From contig BFEA01000471.1 in NCBI GenBank assembly GCA_003427395.1, positions 662,521 through 710,056 on the forward strand: 47,536 nt of DNA. Reading direction: 5' to 3'. This stretch comes from Chara braunii (lineage: Eukaryota > Streptophyta > Charophyceae > Charales > Characeae). Under the pieces are notes generated by a model. It was not told the DNA's origin. It searched no databases and worked only from the letters and a program-made list of their open reading frames with translations. Numbering within the stretch: the stretch's first letter is position 1; each line of letters starts with the position of its first letter. Made by a program: the position numbers and the translations under genes. Below, piece after piece: positions 1-9,873 of the stretch.

Positions 1-45
<45 letters not shown>

Positions 46-52
46 ACACACA
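1..52. repeat. (CA)n microsatellite
   Basis: Nearly pure CA dinucleotide run truncated by the left window edge. The same arrangement, CA run followed by the same unique sequence, recurs at 2244-2805, so this microsatellite is the flank or tail of a dispersed repeat rather than an isolated run. Confidence 0.95.
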
Positions 53-395
53 CAAACTCACTTACTCTCACATACACACGTGCACAAACACATACACGCA
101 CTTTTTTTTCCCCTAAAAAAGTTCTGCTCCAACTCACTAGAGGAGGTGATATGAGCATCCCTTTATAGTGGACTTCACATAATGCTCCTATCTAGTGGTG
201 GGGAACAACACATGCTGGAAACCAGCGTCCCATGAACATTGTGAATTAAGCACCAGCCGCAACCCCACACACACACCTTTGGAGTTATGTATAGCGAACA
301 TGACAAAACATACACAGCACAATCACTACCTTACCCTCCCCAACCACATCAACGGGCTGCACACCTATGCCCTCACGGTAAGTCAATCAATTTCG
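53..395 (-). repeat. Dispersed ~400-bp repeat, copy 1
   Basis: The unique sequence right of the CA run matches 2381-2805 in the same order: a stretch around tatgagcatcc, the box tagtggtgggga, a ccatgaac stretch, a caccaaccccacacacac stretch, a catgacaaaa stretch and finally aagtcaatca. Read on the minus strand it contains the hairpin module seen at the LINE-1 3' end (193-233), here with the loop shortened to three bases (stem 214-218 and 222-226). I assign the minus strand because poly-A-tailed relatives of the module set that orientation. Its 3' end would then run into the GT/CA microsatellite. No coding capacity is evident. It may be a SINE-like element; the 5' boundary near 395 is approximate. 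Confidence 0.7.
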
Positions 396-647
396 TCGTA
401 TTTTGTTATAGCGGTCGTCCATTCGGTAGTTGGAAGGGTGGTGAATTTGTTGGGCAGGAATTCATAAGGAATGGACAGTTGTTGCTTGCGAAGGACAGGA
501 AGTTGGCCATAAGATGCCAAGGAGGCCGTGGTCTTTAAGGTGAACATTCCGAAATTGAAATGACATGGGTCCACTTTTAACACTTCGATTGTCTACCGCA
601 TGGGCACAGGGAACAAAGTCATAAGGTAGCCAAAGCAATGAGACTAA

Positions 648-724
648 GTGTGTGTGTGTGTGTGCGTGCACGCGCGCACGCGAGAGAGAGAGAGAGAGAG
701 GAAGAGAGAAAGAGAGAGAGAGAG
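648..724. repeat. Compound GT-CG-GA microsatellite
   Basis: A GT run passes through a short GC-alternating segment (gcacgcgcgcacgcg) into a GA run. Such alternating purine-pyrimidine tracts can form Z-DNA, but no function is shown. Confidence 0.9.
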
Positions 725-907
725 GTTGAATGACAAAGATGCTAGGTAACAAATCCAAATATCCGGAAGACCAATTTTATCTGGATTTTTCAATTAGGAT
801 GAAATTTCTGGATGAACTACGGATATGGAAAATACAGCCCTACGCAACATATGTTTTTTAACAAAAACAAAACAATTCAAAAAAATATGGAAAAAAACAT
901 GTTGTTC

Positions 908-1161
908 TAGGCTACCAAAGTGGCCCGGGCCCTTGCCCGGGCCGAGTCAAAAAAAAAAAAAACAGTTTTAACTGTATTTTTTATTTTAAATTTGGTATAT
1001 AATTTCGATGTGACCCGGAGGTCAAAGTTGTTCAATTTGCTTTTCTGCGCAGCATAGTTAAAATATATATATATAATATTTTGCTATGACCTCCCCTCAC
1101 CCTTGCACGATTGAGCCATCCGGTAAAATAGGGTGACCCATGTGGCCCGAATGGTAGCCTA
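908..1161. repeat. Possible small inverted-repeat (MITE-like) element
   Basis: TAGGCTACCA at 908-917 has its exact reverse complement at 1152-1161. Both ends continue inward into GC-rich sequence with ggcccg motifs, but the match decays quickly. The ~250-bp interior is AT-rich and noncoding. Ten bases at this spacing can arise by chance, so the call is tentative. Confidence 0.25.
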
Positions 1162-1611
1162 TACGTTGTTCATATTAGCGATACGAACAACTTTTGGTTT
1201 GATGCCATCTTCAATATCTTAATAGATATGAAGATAAGAAATAAAACATAAAACGAAAATAATATTAGTTAAAAATTAATGAAATCATGAATTAAGCATC
1301 CCCTCTCTAAACCCCTTTATTCCATATCTTACCCCTTTTGAACCCTTCCATGACCGATCAAGCTTTTCATGAAATAGGAACATAGTTCTATTGTATTTTG
1401 CATGCGCCATATCACTTTTGATTTATTTATTTTTGCTTTTTTTTACCATTTTTTTATTATCCGAATTTTCGGATAATCCTACGCCCCGATCATCCGACCA
1501 GATTATCTGACAAGATAACCCGTTCTACACAAAAAATGGAATATGGGGTCGAATCGTGAATGCGATCTATTTCGTAGTTTAAATTATTAAAAACTAGATA
1601 TATTTTTTATT

Positions 1612-1782
1612 TTTCCTGGAAAGACCACAACAAACTTTACGAACACTCAAATTTTAAGATATTTTCACGCATTCTTCTTAGTGCAACTATCACTAAAGTT
1701 GGAGACCTTTTTCCGTTGGCTAACATATATGGCAGAGTGGCAAAAATGGAAAATGTACCGAATAAGCGCGACGATTATTTCA
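1612..1782 (+). repeat. Inverted repeat, left arm (~170 bp)
   Basis: This arm matches the reverse complement of 2939-3113 over its length. Shared stretches include ttttcacgcattc, aagttggag, gagtggcaaaaat and cgacgattattt. A shorter direct copy of its first half lies at 1812-1912. No open frame supports a protein. Confidence 0.7.
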
Positions 1783-1811
1783 TGGTCTTAATGATTTTTA
1801 TTTTATTTTTC

Positions 1812-1912
1812 TGATATTTTTCTGGAAAGACTACAATTTTACAACCTAATCTATAGATTATGAAATTTTCATATTTTCCTGCAAATTCCTCTGAGCACAA
1901 AAAATTGTCTAA
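1812..1912 (+). repeat. Partial direct copy of the inverted-repeat arm
   Basis: The order ttttctggaaagactacaa, an AT-rich stretch, gaaattttc and cctctgagcac parallels 1612-1690. The cctctgag part is closer to the 2939-3113 arm than to the neighbouring copy. It is a diverged third member of the family. Confidence 0.55.
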
Positions 1913-2242
1913 GTTGCATCTTGCAAATCAAAGGATTGGACCCGCCGGTATCCTCCACCTTGGACAGGCTGCACCTGGGACTCCCGACTACTTGCGTCCT
2001 GGTCACCCGCCACTGAAAATGGGACACTTTAACATGGACGCTGAAGCACACTATACCGCAGTCTTATAACTGTGAAATAGACTTCACAGACGTTGTATTT
2101 AAATACAACACATACCTTTTCTGTTCAAATTCCAAAGAGAAATACTATTGTATTCGAATAGAACATATGTTTTCGTTTTTTTACTAAAGGTTAGCATCTG
2201 CCTTTGGGCTCCCTGTCACTTACATGTTGCATGTTGCAGAAA

Positions 2243-2243
<1 letters not shown>

Positions 2244-2277
<34 letters not shown>

Positions 2278-2380
2278 TACACACACACACATACACACAC
2301 ATACACACACACACACACACACATACACACACACACAAACAGACATACATAAACACAAACACACAAACACACACACACAC
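2244..2380. repeat. (TC)n(CA)n compound microsatellite
   Basis: A short TC run leads into about 120 bp of CA repeat broken by occasional CATA. It immediately precedes copy 2 of the ~400-bp dispersed repeat, as the CA run at position 1 precedes copy 1. Confidence 0.95.
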
Positions 2381-2805
2381 TACCGACGGAATAGTCTGGC
2401 ACACATGCACACACACTCACTCGTTTATTCTCATATACAGAAGTGTGCACAAGCACACACGCACACTTCCCCTACACCCCCCCCAACCAAAGTTCCGTTT
2501 CAAGCCACCAATGATGATGATATGAGCATCCCCATATAGTGGACTTACAACAGAATGTCTATAAGTGGGGAGCGACACATGTTCGAAACAAGGTTCAACG
2601 TTCCATGGAGGGTCCAATGTCCCATGAATATCGTGAATAAAGCACCAACCGAAACCCCATACACACACACTCTTCAAGTTGGAGTTGTGTACAGTAAACA
2701 TGACAAAAATTAAACACAAAGTAATCACTACCTTACCCCTCACCAACCTGTCAACAAACAAACTACGGGTTGCCCACGCGTGCCCTTACAATAAGTCAAT
2801 CAAGG
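2381..2805 (-). repeat. Dispersed ~400-bp repeat, copy 2
   Basis: Collinear with 53-395. It contains the hairpin module at 2561-2606. In this copy the stem is decayed to four of six pairs, but pair 2 is T-A where the other copies have C-G, a compensatory change. Copy 2 is longer than copy 1 because of a ccatggagggtccaatgt-type insertion near 2605-2622. Noncoding. Confidence 0.7.
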
Positions 2806-2938
2806 CGGCCAAACGGCGGATGACCACTGCAGAAGAGGGCATATAGCGTAGACAAATATGAAAATGTGGTAACATGTAAACTACGTCGTATTCTTTTAAA
2901 AACAAATATCAAAAAAGGAAATCGAAATCATTGATAGC

Positions 2939-3113
2939 GCAAAATAATCGTCGTTCCGGTTCGGTGCATTTTTTATTTTTGCCACTCAACCCTTTATGGG
3001 CCAACAAAAATAGTACTCCAACTTCATCGATTTTTCCTGCTCAGAGGAATGCGTGAAAAAATCTGAAAATTGGAGTGCTCGCTGATTTTATTGTGATCTT
3101 TCTATGACAAATA
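2939..3113 (-). repeat. Inverted repeat, right arm
   Basis: Reverse complement of 1612-1782 with moderate divergence. The two arms enclose about 1.15 kb that includes the second CA-repeat family copy. This could be a foldback element, or two opposed insertions of one family. Confidence 0.65.
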
Positions 3114-3198
3114 TTAAACAAATAAAAAAAAATAATTTCAACCTCCAAATAGATCGTGGTGGCAATTGACCTGTTTGTTTTTATATTTTGCCTTTCAG

Positions 3199-3201
<3 letters not shown>

Positions 3202-3259
<58 letters not shown>

Positions 3260-3287
3260 TTTTCCTTTTTTTTTTTTGCGCGCGCGC
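3202..3287. repeat. (TC)n tract with T run and GC alternation
   Basis: A TC dinucleotide tract to about 3260, then T-rich sequence, then alternating GC at 3278-3287. Confidence 0.9.
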
Positions 3288-5051
3288 TTAACCCCATTGT
3301 TTTTGCTTTGTGGGCGAGACTCACAATTCACAACCTTTACATTGCGGTGGGTTCAAGCATTTGTGTTTGCAACACAAAGGATGCACCAAAGAAACATAAT
3401 TCCTTAGGGTTCCGTTTCATGTGCCACTGCAATACATAATGGGATTTGACATCTATGTCAAGCTGGTGCATTTTCGGAGGCGAGCGACCAGCGCATAAGT
3501 GGGTTCTTAAGGCTTAAAAATTTATGGGCGACTGGTCCTTCACGAGATTGTGGAGGACGTACAACTGACTTTAACAGAATCGGGGCTTTTAGAAAAAAGA
3601 ACGACTGGTCGTCAGGCAGAAGTGGACCCCAAAAAGAAATAAAAAGGGGAGACGTTGTCGGGAGTCTCACTCACAAGCTGTTCAAGGCGGAGTCACAAAT
3701 GAATGTGGATGTTAAAAGTGTGGCAGCTCCATAGGGGATATTTGTGGGGAAAAAAACAACGGCGGGAACACCAAGAAACGAAGACAGAGGCGCGAGTGGA
3801 GAGTTCCGTAACACAATGAGAGACATAAACGCGCTGTCGGAGGGCGCGGTATCCCGACCCTTCTCTGTGTGCCAAGCGTCTGCTCAGGAACCTCTGCGGT
3901 ACGTCATACTTCCTACTTGGGGATTTTCGCGGCATACCAGGCTCATTCAGACTGGATTCCGCTGAGGGACCGGTCCGGTTAGTGCTACCAATGACAAAAG
4001 GGTGGGTGCGCCACTGGGCTTTCCATTGGTCCACACAGGCTCGGCGCCCTGCTGTACAGCAGAGCACTACCGGCCTATGGCCGTGGTAGCCGTCGGGCTC
4101 GCCCATGGACACGATGGAAAAGGGGCCGGTGCAGTTTTTTCTGCTGCGCGGCGAGTGCCCTCAAATCAGGTTATGGGATGAACGACAGTCACTATCAAAG
4201 TAAAAGAAAAAGAGAAAAGAAAAAGGGGGAAAAGAAGGAAAGAAAAATGGAGAAAACGGGTAGAAACCACGTGCCGAACATGCGCTGTGATCGAGATCGT
4301 CATTTTAAGTTTTAAATGATCTAGCAGTTTCTAGATGCCATGACATTATGATTTCTTCCTTTCCTTATCTCTGTTATTACTATTATTAATTTTATTAGTT
4401 GTTCTCTAGATTTCGCTTCCTCTTCCGGCCTTCGTCGCTTCGCGGGAAGGAAGGGAACGGTTCATTTTCGGACTCTAGTTGCAGTTTGATGGCCTGGACT
4501 AGCTTGACCCTTCGCATATCACTGATAATCACTCTATGGCTGATTTGTCCGGCCGAGCTCTGTGGAGTGGGACCCCAAAAGAGGGGCGACCCACGGCCAC
4601 ATCGGTAGGAGGCTTATCACCCCCTCCGTGGAAGGTCATAAACCCCCTCCTTGCCATCGGACATGGGTACCCACATGTGGCAGTTCGGTGGCTCTTGTTG
4701 AAGGAATGAAGGAGGCAGTCGGTATCCCGTTATGGGACCACCACACCGGATCTGCGGTCACTTCGCGCTCGAAACAAGGCGATGGGCAAGTGATGACAAA
4801 AAACTTTGGAGGCAACGACTGTTGAGGCCCCCGTCTTTTCTACTTATTTTACTATTTAATTTTATCTTGCCTTATTTTTTTAATTCTGCATTAAAAAAAA
4901 AACGGAGCAATTCAAGTCCCTTGCTTAAAGCACGGGGAATACAATATAAGAGAGCCTACAAAAGAGGGAGAAGAGTTGGTTGTTTAGCTGCTAGTATCTG
5001 GGTGCTCGCAAACTTTTTCGATGCGCTAGCGCCGCTGGTTAGAGGCAGTAA
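3288..5051. other. Unexplained noncoding stretch
   Basis: No gene is supportable. A nearly pure purine tract occupies 4198-4260. A small perfect palindrome (ctgctg, ta, cagcag) lies at 4049-4062. Base composition shifts from AT-rich to balanced at about 3480. The part near 4990-5051 may belong to the unit carrying the ORF at 5052. Confidence 0.5.
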
Positions 5052-5447
5052 TTGGAGCCAGTGTGGGCTATCTGTGTGCGGGAGCCAGGAATCAAGACCC
5101 TGACTATTTTGAAAGCGGCTATGGCAGACCGATATGGTCTGCGTGGCTATAGGCCAAGGTACATGAGGTACTCTTGGATGTGGGAGAAAGAAGATGAGAA
5201 GGGTACTTTAGTCGAGGTTATACTGACCTACGGGAAGCCTACGGGAGAGGTAAGGCTGAAGGTTAACGTCTGCAGCCACCGGGAACACAAAATGAGAAGA
5301 GACAAGAGACTGCAGGCGGTTATTACCGAGGCGCGCAATAGAGCTGAGCAGAGATGCAGGCAAGACAGGGTAACTGCGGGAATGCGGGTGACTATCACCT
5401 ACCACGAAGATGATTCGTTCACCGGGACCACGACCAGAGAGGTGTAA
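5052..5447 (+). CDS. Unrecognised repeated protein family, copy 1
   Basis: An open frame of 131 codons whose product I do not recognise. From about residue 28 it carries a YGLRGYRP motif, then a W-rich acidic stretch, then an alpha-helical basic segment containing LQAVITEARNRAE and RC. The same order, with conserved residues, occurs at 11748-12076, so the frame is real coding sequence or its remnant. Just after the stop, in another frame, 5448-5592 reads RDSEGESE, then a stretch with SWHGLEQWRRDH, then ESGPEASS. That too is matched in copy 2, so the ancestral protein probably ran to about 5599 and a small frameshift separates the parts. It may be part of a mobile element or a multicopy host gene. 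The start codon is uncertain. Confidence 0.45.
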   Translation: MEPVWAICVREPGIKTLTILKAAMADRYGLRGYRPRYMRYSWMWEKEDEKGTLVEVILTYGKPTGEVRLKVNVCSHREHKMRRDKRLQAVITEARNRAEQRCRQDRVTAGMRVTITYHEDDSFTGTTTREV

Positions 5448-6214
5448 CGTGTCGAGCGGGACTCTGAAGGGGAGTCTGAGATGAGCGACGCTGAGGCTAC
5501 TCAATCCTGGCATGGACTGGAACAGTGGCGACGGGACCACCTGCTGTCAGAGTCTGTAGAAAGCGGCCCGGAGGCCAGCTCGCGGCGGCCGCGTGACTAA
5601 GAGTGCAAGGGAGTTACAGAACACGGGGATCGCGGTGAGTAGCGATCCTATAAAAAGTGAGGGAGATGTGTCGTTGGCTACTTGGGCATAGGCAGTCCCC
5701 GTTACGATGAGCATGGGTGAGTCGAAGAGGGAGAACTGGGTGGTGAAGTGAGCGCGTGACTTCGTTTGTGTGTGCGTACCCTGCATGTTCAGTTTTGGCT
5801 ATTCCGCTGTCGAGCGCATCGTGTTGCACTGTTGATCCTGACTCTAGTCCGACCGAAGTGACCCCTGGGCCGCCTGTTTGTTGATAAGCAACGGGCTGGC
5901 TTTCACAGAGGAACAAGGGGGTAGGCAAGAAAAAAAAAAAAAAATAGTAATAATTAACGGCCACGTATGTGGCCGCGGTTCAGAATAGGTACAGGGTGTA
6001 GAAAGAAGAAGAGAAAAGGAGGAAAAGGAGAGAAAATTGTGACGGCCGCGAATGTGGCTGCGGCCGTGGAACAGGTGCAGCCCCAGAAGCTTCTAGAGGC
6101 TGATGGGACTGCGCCTATTCGTTTTGAACAGGCTGCAGAGAATGGCTTGATACAACCATTTCGAGGCTGCGCCTGGCCTGGGGTGGCGGCCAGGTGCATA
6201 GCCAAAGCCAGAGA

Positions 6215-6240
6215 CTTGATGTTCCTAGTGGAACATCAAG
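6215..6240. other. Perfect 11-bp hairpin
   Basis: CTTGATGTTCC, loop TAGT, then the exact reverse complement of the stem. It is followed nine bases later by a second hairpin. Confidence 0.8.
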
Positions 6241-6248
6241 ATTCCGAG

Positions 6249-6297
6249 CCCTCGATCGAAGTTCAGATCGAGGGTTAGGCTCAACCCCGTTTTTTTT
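6249..6297. other. 9-bp hairpin followed by T8
   Basis: CCCTCGATC (6249-6257), an 8-nt loop, then GATCGAGGG (6266-6274), with T8 at 6290-6297. T-runs end RNA polymerase III transcripts, but no pol III promoter boxes were recognised upstream. Confidence 0.6.
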
Positions 6298-6480
6298 GGC
6301 TGAGCCTCAAGAGGCTGCTCACCACTCCGAAATTGGCCGGGAGCGCTGCGCCCCGACAACATCAATCATCAATCAAGGTCGCCGCCACGGAGAGGAGCCG
6401 TGCGCGCCGGATAATTGCACGCAGCAAGGAAAATAGCGCGCGTGCTCAACAATTGCGCGCGATTGGGAGCGCACCCTGAG

Positions 6481-6537
6481 CTGAAAATTGGACCACGGGT
6501 GGTCTACGCTGAGGAGCTAAGGTGGTCCAAATTTCAG
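6481..6537. other. 57-nt near-perfect inverted repeat
   Basis: The arms at 6481-6495 (ctgaaaattggacca) and 6523-6537 pair at 14 of 15 positions around a 27-nt centre that repeats the ggaccac/gtggtc theme. Function unknown. Confidence 0.6.
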
Positions 6538-7014
6538 ACCAAACGGTCCAGCGGATCATGAGATATCGTAGTTCGAGGGCGCGCCATGAAATTCGAGCGT
6601 GTCGGGCGATGAGGACGACGGGGGGATGAAATGGCATCTAACAACCTCAATACCTGTTGTTTCCTGACTTTTGAAAGCAGGTCTACTGCCATCTCTCTAC
6701 TTTGCGCTTCAAACGAGGAATGCTACAGGATAGCATGCCGGATGACGGAGGGTATTGCTTATTTGGGCATTACTCTAGGAGTAATCACTAGTGCTCTTCA
6801 TCTTGCGACTTTTGGTGGAGGAGGTCGGCTCGGCGCGAGAAGAAGAAGAGTACAGTGTATCCCGTGGAGTGGGAGGAGGATTGTTTGGGGATAGTGAGTG
6901 GGAGGGCTTCGAGGAGAGAATCCAAATTTCGTCAAGTGCTCATTACAAGGGGGAGGCTTAAACTCGAATGATCGTCATTCTTTCTGCTTCATCTACATTG
7001 CATCTACAGGGCAT

Positions 7015-7350
7015 ATCATCATCGTATCATCAGCTTCAGCAGCAACAGTATTGTCATCATTATCATTATCACCATGATCACCATCATCAGTAATGAGATT
7101 AGTCATCATCGTCATCATCATCAACAGCATCATCATCACCATCATCTTCATGTTCAGCATCAAGGTGGAAAGAACGTGGCAGCGGGAGTGTTGGGCAACG
7201 GAAGGACAGAGAGGAGCAGCAGGTTAGCAGCATCAGTATCAGCATTATCAGCAGCAGTAGCAGCATTTCTGACATCGCCATCATCATTATGTGCATCTTT
7301 ATTGGTGAGTCATCATCGTCTTCATCATCAGCTTCATCATCATCGTCATC

Positions 7351-7382
<32 letters not shown>

Positions 7383-7541
7383 GTATCATCATCATCAGTA
7401 TCATCATCAGCAGCATCACCATCATCATTATCTTCATCATCATCGTCAGCATAACTGACATACCATCATCATCATCATCATCAATATGAGCATCTTCATT
7501 GGTGCGTCATCATCATCTTCATCTTCATCATCATCTTCATC

Positions 7542-7575
<34 letters not shown>

Positions 7576-7790
7576 GCAGTAGTAGAAGCAACATTATTGA
7601 TATCATCATACTCATCATCATGAGTATCATCATTAGTTAATCTTCATCATCATCATCATCATCTTTATCATCATCAACATCATCATCATCATCATCATCT
7701 TTATCGATAACTTTTTGTTATCAGTAGAGTTTGCTCTTTAAGGCTTCGTGTCGCTTTTCGTATCATCATCATCATTCCCGTTATCATTAT
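7015..7790. repeat. TCA/ATC trinucleotide-repeat field
   Basis: About 0.77 kb dominated by TCA triplets with interspersed TCG, TTCA and CAG. Long open frames arise on both strands (poly-Ser/Ile/His on plus, poly-Met/Asp on minus) purely from the triplet bias, so they are not evidence of genes. A weaker outlier occurs near 8485-8545. Confidence 0.9.
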
Positions 7791-8628
7791 CTTCAGGGCG
7801 TTATCCTTCGCCTCTAACAAAATCCAAGAGGAATGACAATTTGGTGAGGCGGTAGGGGAGAGCCCTGCCCCGCAGGGGTTTCATTAGGAGGGAGGTGAAA
7901 TCCTTGAGGGGGTATGGGCAGATTGTGAGGAATACTCTTTTCTGAGGCTGGGCATCAAATCCTAGCGGGGGCAGATTAGAGTAAAGGGATAGATAGGGTA
8001 ATGGAGAGAATGGAGGTGTGCTGAAATTCTCAGCTATCATCATTTGATTATTGTTATATTAAGCTTTTTGGTGTTCTGAAATTCTGGTTGCATCTCGTAT
8101 TCTTCCACGTCCAAGATATAGATCTTCAGAGATGGTTGAACCTGGACTGATATCTTATGAGTTGCTCTGTTCTGTGCCCTTGGTTTGCCGATGCCAGAAT
8201 GACGCTGGCCGGAGGTGGGGCGTTGCCCTGTAACTTGTTAATAGCAGGAGCGTGAGGCCTTGTAGAGAGATCTGGGGTTTGTTGAGGGTGGAAGGCAGTC
8301 TAGTGGTGAACCGGGGGGGCTGCAATGAAGCGAGAAGAGATCAGCTATGGTTGACAATTAGTTAGGTGGTTTTGTCTTTGAGGTACAGTGTCCTGGTATA
8401 GGGAGGGCTGGGAGTTGTTCTAAGATTAGGAGGCCAGAATAGCTGATATAGCATATTTTTCTTTAATTTTTCATATTTTTGAATCATCATTCTCATTAGC
8501 ATCATTAATCAGTGTCATTAGTATCATCATGGTCATCATTAGCGGTTTCCGTATGTTCATTCCGGGGCAGACTGTGAGGACCCCGACCTCATCTTATTAT
8601 TGGTAATATCAGCCTTGGGCACTGGGCC

Positions 8629-8640
<12 letters not shown>
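7791..8640. other. Noncoding stretch
   Basis: No gene or clear repeat apart from scattered ATC triplets near 8485-8545. It ends in a T homopolymer of about 27 bases at 8631-8657. Confidence 0.5.
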
Positions 8641-8661
<21 letters not shown>

Positions 8662-8684
8662 GTTGCTCACCACTCCAGTCCAGC

Positions 8685-8692
8685 TATAAAAG
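8685..8692 (+). promoter_or_regulatory. Candidate TATA box
   Basis: TATAAAAG in a GC-balanced setting, about 215 bp upstream of the 53-bp minisatellite. A transcript would start near 8715-8720. No confident coding product lies downstream, so this is only a candidate pol II core promoter. Confidence 0.25.
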
Positions 8693-8900
8693 CAGGGCTG
8701 GCCAGCAGCATCCTCACTCAGTTGAGTTGCTGCCCACATTCTGATTGAATGTGGAGTGGAGAGCAGCGTTATGCTGCCAGAGTGCTGAGGGCCAGCGAGT
8801 AAGAGGAGGAGTGGAGTGGAGATCTGCAGTGAGGGAGGAAAGGAGAGGCTGCCATAGCCATCGGGCTGCATGGTGCCAGTAGGAGATGCTGCTGTTCGCG

Positions 8901-9217
8901 GCAGGTCCTCGGCAAGCGGCGCAGGGGAAACTCTGCCCGTTTTGCACGGCGCGGCAGGTCCTCGGCAAGCGGCGCAGGGGAAACTCTGCCCGTTTTGCAC
9001 GGCGCGGCAGGTCCTCGGCAAGCGGCGCAGGGGAAACTCTGCCCGTTTTGCACGGCGCGGCAGGTCCTCGGCAAGCGGCGCAGGGGAAACTCTGCCCGTT
9101 TTGCACGGCGCGGCAGGTCCTCGGCAAGCGGCGCAGGGGAAACTCTGCCCGTTTTGCACGGCGACGGTAGTCATCGACAAGTGGTGCGGGGGAGACTCAG
9201 CCCGTGTTGCGCTGCAT
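8901..9217 (+). repeat. 53-bp minisatellite, five identical copies plus one decayed copy
   Basis: Units start at 8901, 8954, 9007, 9060 and 9113 and are identical apart from the last bases of unit five. A diverged sixth unit spans about 9166-9217. Because 53 is not a multiple of three, successive units are read in different frames, so overlapping open frames on both strands (for example 8870-9577 plus and 8656-9180 minus) are generated by the repeat and are not gene evidence. Further right, to about 9500, degenerate cggcggcaac plus T-run blocks may be older relatives. Confidence 0.95.
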
Positions 9218-9873
9218 CGTCAGCCATTTGTCATGAGGCTCAGGGGGGGTGTTGTCCGCTTGGTGAGGCAATGGCAGTGCTTTTTTGGTGGTGGTGCAAA
9301 AGTGTTGCCGAAAAATTTCGACGGCGGCAACATTTTTTTTACGGCGGCGCGGAAGCGCTGTCGAATTTTTTTGGAGGCACGGGTATGGTGGTGCATCCCG
9401 TGGGACCATGCTATTGAAATCTTGGCTCGGCGGCAACCTTTTTTGAGGGGGAGGTGCTGCCAGTTTTTTTGGCACGGTGGCGAGGTACCGGTTTCAACGG
9501 CGCGGCGAGCGGCAGTCCCGCTTTTAATTTTTGATGTACACGGTCATGGTGGACTATTCTTCATGATCCGGCGGTAGTATGGACGCCGGTGCACATTTGG
9601 GATTGTGCGGCAGTGGTGTGTGAACCGGCACCATGAAAAGAGTGCGGGATGAGTGCACGCGGCAGTGACTATTGGGGCTCGCGGCACATGCATTTTTCAC
9701 CGCGGTCAGGTTTGGCGGTATCCTTGGTGGTCAAGGAGCGATTGGGGCTGCATTGGAGAGGTTCTGAAAATGAGATGGGGATTATGGCGCAGTGGAGCGG
9801 CCACAACTGGGAGAGTTGTGAGCCACGCACTTTGGACTTCGACGACCATTGTTTTCTTCTGATCAGAACGTCG

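Larger units (their letters stand above)
396..1611. other. AT-rich noncoding DNA
   Basis: No credible gene. It holds a compound GT/GC/GA microsatellite and, at 908-1161, a possible small inverted-repeat element. Open frames here cross simple repeats and show no recognisable domain. Confidence 0.6.
5600..7014. other. Noncoding stretch with several hairpins
   Basis: No recognisable gene. An A run lies near 5930-5944. An open frame at 5967-6278 has lysine-rich and alanine-rich segments but no known domain, and it overlaps two strong hairpins. An 87-codon frame at 6631-6894 has no recognisable features. The hairpins are listed separately. Confidence 0.5.

Noticed and set aside
6631-6894. 87-codon open frame with several Cys
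   Set aside because: Cys spacing fits no known motif, and there is no duplicated or conserved partner in the window.
7074-7489. Long open frames rich in His/Ser or Met/Asp on both strands
   Set aside because: They are produced by the TCA triplet repeat; no domain and no codon signal beyond the repeat.
8901-9217. Possible CRISPR array
   Set aside because: Units are head to tail with no unique spacers, and the genome is eukaryotic.
8870-9577. 235-codon open frame through the minisatellite
   Set aside because: The 53-bp unit lacks stops in all frames, so the frame is an automatic consequence of repetition. The non-repeat tail has no recognisable domain.
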